Assembly (NCBI GenBank): GCA_021811185.1
Contig: JAJZPL010000031.1
Location: 1-32,513 of the forward strand
Length of the DNA stretch: 32,513 nucleotides
Source: a bacterium
Lineage (GTDB): Bacteria > Elusimicrobiota > Elusimicrobia > Elusimicrobiales > UBA9959
Direction: 5' to 3'
Made by a program: the position numbers and the translations under genes
Notes under the pieces: model-generated
What the model was told of the DNA's origin: nothing
The model's input: the letters and a program-made list of their open reading frames with translations, nothing else
The model's database searches: none
Shown: in pieces, positions 30,400-32,513 of the stretch
How the letters are laid out: the number at the start of each line of letters is the position of its first letter
Numbering within the stretch: the first letter of the stretch is position 1

Positions 30400-31097
30400 T
30401 TGTTCTCCCTGTAGCAGTACCCCAAGCCGTAGACGGTCTCAATGTTCTTGCCGAAACAGGAAAGTTTCGCCCGCAATGCCTCGATGTGTTTATCAACGTT
30501 CTCGAGGTTGACCACTTTGCCGCGCCAGACGCTGTCAAGGATGAATTCCCGGCCGACCACGTTACCCTCCCTGCCCACGAGCATGGCGAGAATGCTGAGT
30601 TCGGTTTGGGTCAGTCCCGATACTTCGTAAAATCCGTCATGTCTTTTAATTGAGACAACATGTTTCGCCTTGTTCACCTTGATCAGGCCGGAACGGGACC
30701 GGACCTCTTCCATAGCCCGCGCCGATACAGGCAGGGCCCAGCGCAGGCTTACCAGCAGCTTGGCCTCAAGGACCCTCGGGTCTATATCCGACTGGATAAA
30801 GTCGTCGTAACCGTTTTGCAGGTACTCGGCGATCTTCTTGTTAGGCAGCGTCCCAGCCTTGGCGAACATGAGCACCGGTGTGGCGATATCGTTTTTTTTG
30901 ACGGCAGCGGGCGACATATCCGCGGCCATCGATTCTTCGACCATGACCAGGCTAAGAAGGCAGGCGTCCGCCGCATTATAGAACTCGTCGCAGCTGCGGC
31001 AGAGCAGAACGTCCCATCCGCGCCTGGAAAGAAAAGAACTCCAGGCGCAACATGTCGTTTCACGACCAGTTATGATGAAGATACGCGTATGCTTCAT
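30396..31097 (-). CDS. OmpR/PhoB-type DNA-binding protein with degenerate receiver
   Basis: A 233-residue protein. The C-terminal part (about 138-230) is a standard OmpR winged helix: LTQTELSILAMLVGREGNVVGREFILDSVW, NVDKHIEALRAKL and IETVYGLGYCYR. The N-terminal receiver-sized domain lacks the phosphorylation machinery: the acidic pair is replaced by TG (IIITGRET region), the phosphoacceptor position reads VEESM with Glu, and the conserved Lys-Pro is missing (DDFIQSDID). It is therefore likely a pseudo-receiver that acts without phosphate or by pairing. It lies between two intact stand-alone receivers, 6 nt after one and overlapping the other by 4 nt. Confidence 0.88.
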   Translation of the reverse strand: MKHTRIFIITGRETTCCAWSSFLSRRGWDVLLCRSCDEFYNAADACLLSLVMVEESMAADMSPAAVKKNDIATPVLMFAKAGTLPNKKIAEYLQNGYDDFIQSDIDPRVLEAKLLVSLRWALPVSARAMEEVRSRSGLIKVNKAKHVVSIKRHDGFYEVSGLTQTELSILAMLVGREGNVVGREFILDSVWRGKVVNLENVDKHIEALRAKLSCFGKNIETVYGLGYCYRENK

Positions 31098-31103
31098 TTG
31101 CGT

Positions 31104-31493
31104 TCAGGCGCCGAAGCCCCCCAGTGTCCGTTCCACGGTTCCGACGATAAAATCCAAAGGCGCCGTTTTGGAAAAGAATCCCGCGCAGTTGCGCTCGATC
31201 CTGAAAATATTGCGCATGCCGGGATCGAAATTAGTCCCGGTGCAGATAAGCACGGGGATGCGCGCCGTGCCCTCCCCCTGCAAAAGCGCTTTAAGCGCCT
31301 CCAGCCCCGACATCCCCGGCATCATAACGTCCATTACTATCAGGTCCGGGAGAGCCACCTTGGCCATTCTGACGCCTGCCGCTCCGTCTTCGGCCGTTAT
31401 AACGCGAAAAAGATCGGACAGGGCGCAATGTAATAGTTCTCTATAGATCTTGTCGTCATCCACTATCAGGACCAGTTTGAGTTCCTTATCCAT
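31104..31493 (-). CDS. Single-domain response regulator (receiver)
   Basis: A 129-residue stand-alone receiver with acidic VDDD (11-14), phosphoacceptor D55 in IVMDVMMPGMSG, T85 in LICTGT and K109 in FFSKTAP. All key residues are present. The region after T85 (NFDPGMRNIFRIERNCAG) is unusual for a receiver. It starts 23 nt after the stop of the large surface protein, close enough to share its transcript, and it is followed by the OmpR-type gene after 6 nt. Confidence 0.9.
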   Translation of the reverse strand: MDKELKLVLIVDDDKIYRELLHCALSDLFRVITAEDGAAGVRMAKVALPDLIVMDVMMPGMSGLEALKALLQGEGTARIPVLICTGTNFDPGMRNIFRIERNCAGFFSKTAPLDFIVGTVERTLGGFGA

Positions 31494-31516
31494 ATGTGCG
31501 GTTAAGCGCGCTGCGC

Positions 31517-32513
31517 CTAATATTTCCTTATCGCACGGGCGCCGTTGGGGGTGCTGATGCGGATCTTCGAAGCGTTGGGATCGTCCACGTCGGTAAGCAC
31601 TACGCCGTACGTGCTGGGGGCTTTGTAAACGCGCAGCTGTGAGTTAAGGTTCTCGGGTTTCTCGCAGGCCAAAGGCACAACGTCCTGCCCGTCGTAGTAT
31701 TTCAGCCCGCAAGCGGAAGTGTAATCCGGGATAGGGCCTATATAGCCGGTGGTGGAGATAATGACCTCGTCATAATAGGCGGTCTGCTGAAAACCGACGG
31801 AGGACCCATATCCCAGGCCCATGCTTACCGTTTTCCAATAACCGGCGTCGGAGATATTCGCCGTGACCTGCGCCGTAAGGCTCCCGTTCAAATACAATTT
31901 CCCCACTGCGGCGGTTCCGGTGGACGGAACAAGTATTTCTATGGAGTTCCAGGCGCCGGTGGAAATGTAGGTGGTATAGTCGCCGGGCAAAGTATCCAGG
32001 GTGTCCTTGAACTCAAGGCCGAGCCTCTGATTTCCCGAGGCGTCTTTCTTGACATAAACGGTGATCTCGCAGGGCAGGGTATTGCCGCTATAACAGGCGG
32101 TGTTCGAGCCCGCAAGTCCCATGATGGCGCGTGATTGGTTAAGGCCCATGGCAGTGAAGAAGTTGGCGTCCAGGTATACGTAGGCGCGGACATAGGCGTA
32201 GTACGGGATATTCACGTTCTTCTTCAGTAACGCCATATTGTAGGAAGCGCTGAGATCTTCCGCCTTAAGACTGGCCTTGCTCCTGAACGCCATGCCTGTG
32301 GAGACGCTGACCTTGTTCACTCCATCGTCCCAGACCTCGTCCCAGACCCCAAGAGGCGAATCCGTTACCAGCCTGCTGTTGTTGGGCCTGTTAAAATCGT
32401 CCACCAGGTATTGCGCCGGGTTAAGGCCGATGAAGTTGGCCGAATTGGCGGCCCCGTCGGCCAGATACGAGGAGTTCACCGATAAAATATAAGCCGTCGC
32501 GTTGGTCTGCAGG
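31517..32513 (-). CDS. Large surface protein, C-terminal part (runs off right edge)
   Basis: The frame is open to the right window edge, so the N-terminus is missing; a GTG at 32479 is not the true start, as the frame continues upstream (LQTNATAYIL). The visible 332 residues begin with fibre-like NSSYLADGAANSANFIGLNPAQYL, then a region of about 200 residues (VDDFNRPNNSRL ... AYYDEVIIS) with the strand pattern and the SIEILV / GKLYLNGSLTAQV segments of LamG/concanavalin-like jelly rolls, which often bind carbohydrate. The end (CGLKYYDGQDVVPLAC) has a possible disulfide. The same style of low-complexity Ser/Thr/Ala/Asn sequence occurs in the surface protein at the left edge. Sugar binding is inference. 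Confidence 0.8.
   Translation of the reverse strand, partial: LQTNATAYILSVNSSYLADGAANSANFIGLNPAQYLVDDFNRPNNSRLVTDSPLGVWDEVWDDGVNKVSVSTGMAFRSKASLKAEDLSASYNMALLKKNVNIPYYAYVRAYVYLDANFFTAMGLNQSRAIMGLAGSNTACYSGNTLPCEITVYVKKDASGNQRLGLEFKDTLDTLPGDYTTYISTGAWNSIEILVPSTGTAAVGKLYLNGSLTAQVTANISDAGYWKTVSMGLGYGSSVGFQQTAYYDEVIISTTGYIGPIPDYTSACGLKYYDGQDVVPLACEKPENLNSQLRVYKAPSTYGVVLTDVDDPNASKIRISTPNGARAIRKY

Noticed and set aside
1..32513. CRISPR arrays, phage genes, integrases or IS transposases
   Set aside because: No evenly spaced short repeats, transposase or integrase motifs, or attachment-site pairs were seen on either strand. The fibre-like proteins have signal peptides and no phage neighbours.

Overview
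The window is a GC-rich bacterial chromosome segment with tightly packed genes, many overlapping by 4 nt. It comes from a diderm-type cell: it encodes lipoprotein processing (Lgt), a lipobox protein, Sec signal peptides, phosphatidylserine and phosphatidylethanolamine synthesis, and long secreted tail-fibre-like surface proteins. The gene mix (B12-dependent ribonucleotide reductase, GH57 branching enzyme with a DUF4912 partner, a TlpA protein with an Acidobacteria-type DUF3738 tail, a DUF4423-like regulator, a sigma-54 circuit) fits a lineage such as Elusimicrobiota or a neighbouring poorly cultured phylum. That placement is inference, not proof.

Layout. 1-1761 (minus) is the 5' part of a large secreted repeat protein that runs off the left edge. 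2025-5553 (minus) is a three-gene overlapping operon: a compact sigma-54 factor (rpoN), a soluble PAS histidine kinase and an NtrC-type sigma-54 activator. The gap between this operon and the surface gene holds a well-matched -24/-12 sigma-54 promoter facing the surface gene. Upstream of that promoter, at enhancer distance, lie tandem 20-bp dyads. Together they look like a self-contained sensor, activator, sigma factor and surface-protein circuit. This is the most interesting system in the window.

5788-12245 (plus) is housekeeping: nrdJ, tmk, holB, metG and a small secreted protein. 12232-16597 (minus) holds pssA, psd, a tRNA-Leu(UAA), a NYN-domain RNase-like protein, the TlpA-DUF3738 lipoprotein, an O-methyltransferase and a Cys-containing secreted protein. 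16762-22961 (plus) holds a phosphohexomutase, eno, an FtsB-like gene, a metallo-beta-lactamase-fold hydrolase, a HAD phosphatase, lgt and an RluD-type pseudouridine synthase; the last five form an almost continuous run. A perfect 25-bp inverted repeat separates this from a minus-strand pair, DUF4912 and GH57 branching enzyme (23035-25028). 25175-28861 (plus) has a threonine-dehydrogenase-like protein lacking catalytic zinc ligands, kbl, and a secreted Deg7/Nma111-like serine protease.

28862-32513 is more accessory in character: a DUF4423-like regulator, then on the minus strand three response-regulator-type proteins with no kinase beside them, one a pseudo-receiver OmpR-type protein. These sit directly downstream of the 3' end of a second large surface protein with a LamG-like region. 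No gene-free stretch exceeds 300 bp. The longest gaps are 5554-5787 and 1834-2024, and both contain regulatory signals described below.
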